Source: Spirochaetia bacterium (GTDB taxonomy: Bacteria > Spirochaetota > Leptospiria > Turneriellales > JAOUOS01). Taken from it: a stretch of DNA of 64,000 bases. Where the stretch lies: positions 28,125 through 92,124 of the forward strand of contig JAOUOT010000012.1 in the NCBI GenBank assembly GCA_029880265.1, written 5' to 3'. Position 1 is the stretch's first letter. Each line of letters opens with the position of its first letter. Under the pieces are notes generated by a model that was given only the letters and a program-made list of their open reading frames with translations, searched no databases and was not told the DNA's origin. The position numbers were made by a program, and so were the translations under genes. Positions 62,501-64,000 of this stretch are shown one piece after another.

Positions 62501-62634
62501 GCGCTATGTGGGGATGGTTTACCGGCGGCGAATCTTTTACGGCAAACCAGGATGCTACCGTATACATAAGACTTAAGCCGGGCGATTGGTATGACACTTT
62601 AGGCTGGGCCGATGTACAGGTGACTTCGCCTTAA
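59545..62634 (+). CDS. Cys-rich DUF4215-repeat lipoprotein with CARDB-like domain
   Basis: 1029 aa. The lipobox LLFAGC gives C22 as the lipidated residue, and GAGGAG precedes the ATG. Residues 38-432 hold ten Myxococcus-type cysteine-rich repeats (CGDG...GE.CDDGN...C...C). A segment like a pre-peptidase C-terminal domain follows (about 435-560). A CARDB/APHP-like beta domain lies at about 667-790 (TVFYTVTNNGTADVYPDKDV, DTNNTSAPY), and another beta-rich part extends to the end. These features suggest a surface protein for adhesion or ligand binding. The disulfides imply export. Confidence 0.85.
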   Translation: MKRIKKIFTVFSFALILLFAGCAQDSAPAEDNTTQSNCGNGTIESGEACDDGNTVDEVSCPYGTAVCIGCSADCSSEITGLTGEYCGDNIANGSEECDDGKNGDNTDGCLDTCLSASCGDGYVQAGVETCDDGNIVTETECPYGTASCSACNADCTAEITGLTGEYCGDSITNAAETCDDGNATTESCIYGESSCTVCDSTCNSVAGAVTGYCGDGTTNGPEACDDGNSDETDSCMNDCSLPTCGDGITQAEEECDDGNTVNTDACTNTCLAAVCGDTFVQDMYELCDDGNTLTELACPYGTASCTTCNSDCTSVLNLTGKYCGDSNVDAGNGETCDDGNATTETCAYGEASCTVCDSTCTSGPGAVVGFCGDNTTQGAYGETCDDGNTANNDGCSSTCKTEVCGDAIVQTSEQCDDGNANNIDGCTDACLLASQGTLATPFGLGFSITQYWYEIQGQVTGATGTYESYYAQTVTSEGEVVKIMNATGNVNLYVYSDASFTTELCSDVSENLNKACKVLEQPTQEHTIYIKVVSQNIDVSYDLRVDIVVDTYYFDGYLMPGYVEKVYWFNTFTGKNNGLQSAAYEITNLTAGTVYDLNLAMITGELHVKAYTITPAATLCEKNSIDYFTTVSCQFTAPADGLIRVRTTSINGDSLTYKMSIAPSIAVDLTVNIDNIVSDHISATVFYTVTNNGTADVYPDKDVHVWLDAASAPGYADGASSTFVETLTEKIPAGGSISRTYTVLDKDVNFNSGTAYALVDMNNTVYETDDTNNTSAPYAWNNNLVWPPTATPLVLDDPFVSANIDTEGGIVWYSIDRAAMHRYELYLDEFDTAGTSETGDVQVSIVKADTSAYWLKRKDNINDALTPIFTWNEALATQTTSLGTFYIGVKGDAYNNTGSFQIKATNPITFPPTATTTIPVNGALTPVYIGSLDGSWASFNVTSGTTYTVLWDDCSNEGTCDRMNSVEADVTAVYPDGTPVSLSLIGAMWGWFTGGESFTANQDATVYIRLKPGDWYDTLGWADVQVTSP

Positions 62635-62662
62635 ATAAATAAAGATAAAAATAGACTTTATT

Positions 62663-62690
62663 AAAAGCGGGCCATGCCCGCTTTTTTTTA
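62663..62690 (+). terminator. intrinsic terminator after the first Cys-rich lipoprotein gene
   Basis: AAAAGCGGGC pairs with GCCCGCTTTT around CAT, followed by eight T's. It is a textbook rho-independent terminator. Confidence 0.95.
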
Positions 62691-62870
62691 TTTTTTAAAT
62701 ACTGGTTTTAACAGTTAAAAACCGGTTAAAAACGACCTTTTGCGGCGGCTTTTCTGCCCGAAACCCTTGAATTTCATTAATTGTTATGTGGTTGTATTTT
62801 ACAAAGTAGAATTAACATTTTATAAACTGGGAAGACACGATATATTTTTTATAGTAAAAAATATCTAATC

Positions 62871-62906
62871 TCAACCAAGAATTTACAAATTCAAATTGAA
62901 AGTAAA
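62871..62906 (+). repeat. 36-nt upstream repeat, copy 2
   Basis: Identical to 59469-59504. It lies 54 nt before the ATG of the second lipoprotein gene; the first copy lies 40 nt before its own, the difference being a small insertion after the shared block. Confidence 0.85.
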
Positions 62907-62960
62907 AATTGAGTTGAGTTGATTTGATTTTCAAAAACAAAATATAAGAGAGGAGTAAAA

Positions 62961-64000
62961 ATGAAAACAATGAAGAAAATATTTACAGTTTTTTCTTTTG
63001 CGCTAATTCTGTTTTTTGCGGGATGCGCGCAAGATGAAAACACAACAGAAGAGACTGGTTCGCCTCAGCCTGTATGCGGCAACAGCGTCGTTGAAACCGG
63101 CGAAGCCTGCGACGATGGTAACGCGTCAAATGATGACCATTGTTTGAACGACTGTCAATTGGCTTCTTGCGGCGACGGCTATGTTCAAACCGGCGTTGAA
63201 GCCTGCGACGACGGCAATATCGTCGCAGAGACAAGCTGCCCTTATGGCACAGCGAGTTGTTCAACCTGTAACGCAGATTGCAGCGCAGAAATTACAGGGC
63301 TATCGGGTGAATATTGCGGCGATAGCATTACGAATGGAACAGAAACCTGTGACGACGGAAACGCAACCACAGAGAGCTGTGTATATGGCGAGTCGTCATG
63401 CACGGTTTGCGATTCTACCTGTAATTCTGTAGCGGGCGCGGTAACCGGTTATTGCGGCGATGCCACAACAAACGGAACCGAAGCGTGCGATGACGGCAAT
63501 ACAAGCGAAACAGACGGTTGTATGAACGACTGCTCTTTGCCTACTTGCGGCGATTCAATTACAAATGGCGCTGAAGAATGCGATGACGGTAAAAACGGCA
63601 ATAATACAGATGGCTGTCTGGATACTTGTCTTTTAGCGGCCTGCGGCGACGGTTTTGTTCGCGATATGTATGAGTTGTGTGACGATGGCAATACATTAAC
63701 AGAACTGGCATGCCCTTATGGAACAGCGAGTTGTACGGCATGTAATGCCGACTGCAGCGCAGAAATTACCGGCTTAACCGGAAAATACTGCGGCGACAGC
63801 AATGTAGATTCGGGTAACGGCGAAACTTGCGACGACGGCAACGCTACAACCGAGACCTGCACTTATGGCGAAGCTTCATGCACGGTATGCGATTCTACCT
63901 GCACTTCTGTGGCGGGAGCTGTCGTAGGCTTCTGCGGCAACAGCACCACTGACACAGCTTATGGCGAGACCTGCGACGATGGTGGCACCGAAAATAATGA
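62961..64000 (+). CDS. second Cys-rich DUF4215-repeat lipoprotein, cut by window end
   Basis: The frame is open from the ATG at 62961 to the last base (346 codons seen), so the C-terminus is missing. GAGAGGAG precedes the ATG. The N-terminus is nearly identical to that of the previous gene (KKIFTVFSFALILFFAGC, lipidated Cys). Eight DUF4215 repeats are visible, the last incomplete. Several match repeats of the first gene almost word for word, so the genes are tandem duplicates. Whether it also carries a CARDB-like C-terminus cannot be seen. Confidence 0.87.
   Translation, partial: MKTMKKIFTVFSFALILFFAGCAQDENTTEETGSPQPVCGNSVVETGEACDDGNASNDDHCLNDCQLASCGDGYVQTGVEACDDGNIVAETSCPYGTASCSTCNADCSAEITGLSGEYCGDSITNGTETCDDGNATTESCVYGESSCTVCDSTCNSVAGAVTGYCGDATTNGTEACDDGNTSETDGCMNDCSLPTCGDSITNGAEECDDGKNGNNTDGCLDTCLLAACGDGFVRDMYELCDDGNTLTELACPYGTASCTACNADCSAEITGLTGKYCGDSNVDSGNGETCDDGNATTETCTYGEASCTVCDSTCTSVAGAVVGFCGNSTTDTAYGETCDDGGTENN

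Larger units (their letters stand above)
62635..62960. other. intergenic region between the two Cys-rich lipoprotein genes
   Basis: 326 nt holding a terminator at 62663-62690 and the second copy of the duplicated leader at 62871-62906. The stretch 62830-62870 also resembles 59430-59468 (GAAGACA...TTTTTTAT...AAAAA). No open frame is supported. Confidence 0.65.

Noticed and set aside
59545..64000. CRISPR array
   Set aside because: The repeats are in-frame protein repeats of variable length, not short direct repeats with unique spacers.

Overview
The window comes from an AT-rich, Gram-negative, respiring bacterium. The outer membrane is inferred from a heptose-7-phosphate kinase (LPS core), two outer-membrane-barrel-like proteins and many lipoprotein signals with loose lipoboxes. 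Respiration is shown by a complete alternative complex III operon and other c-type cytochromes. Abundant 7TMR-DISM sensors, spirochaete-like lipoboxes and a possible relative of a leptospiral flagellar-sheath protein hint at a Leptospirales-like spirochaete. That placement is an inference from gene content only.

Layout. 1-1.6 kb (minus): a truncated SHP/DUF1924 cytochrome c, cytochrome b561 and an NlpC/P60-like hydrolase. 1.7-12.6 kb: ispH, a TPR protein overlapping a CHAT-like protein, a small orphan protein, an SPL-like radical SAM enzyme, a YqaA/DedA membrane protein, a tRNA/poly(A) nucleotidyltransferase, a TPR lipoprotein, dprA, a polysaccharide deacetylase, an Smr protein and ribE. 12.6-20.6 kb (minus): tRNA-Gly follows the operon for a lipoprotein cytochrome c and ActABCDEF; this complex moves electrons from quinol to cytochrome c, but no terminal oxidase is present here. 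20.9-39.6 kb is mostly housekeeping: tRNA-Cys, tRNA-Leu and tatD, a Na+/H+ antiporter, a sugar nucleotidyltransferase, thpR, a frameshifted thiD, a rhodanese, an HpcH/HpaI-like protein, purN, a GSII glutamine synthetase, tpiA, rfaE1, a tandem barrel pair, an SRAP protein, a BrnT/BrnA-like toxin-antitoxin pair, an IMPase/HisN phosphatase and a ZIP transporter.

40-59 kb is a signalling island. Three histidine kinases and one SpoIIE-type phosphatase share one kind of extracytoplasmic jelly-roll plus 7TM sensor. A classical DISM hybrid kinase, a DISM-AraC fusion, a TM-AraC protein, a REC-AraC regulator and a REC-GGDEF cyclase lie among them. The three kinases look like mosaics of one another, which suggests recombination between paralogues. 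A TetR/thioesterase divergon sits inside the island.

59.5-64 kb holds two tandem lipoproteins built from Myxococcus-type cysteine-rich (DUF4215) repeats, the second cut by the window end. They share a duplicated upstream leader and a higher-order repeat order. Non-coding signals include three tRNAs, several terminator hairpins, a 151-bp MITE-like palindrome behind the glutamine synthetase gene, a perfect 21-bp hairpin at 24.8 kb and several palindromic candidate operators.
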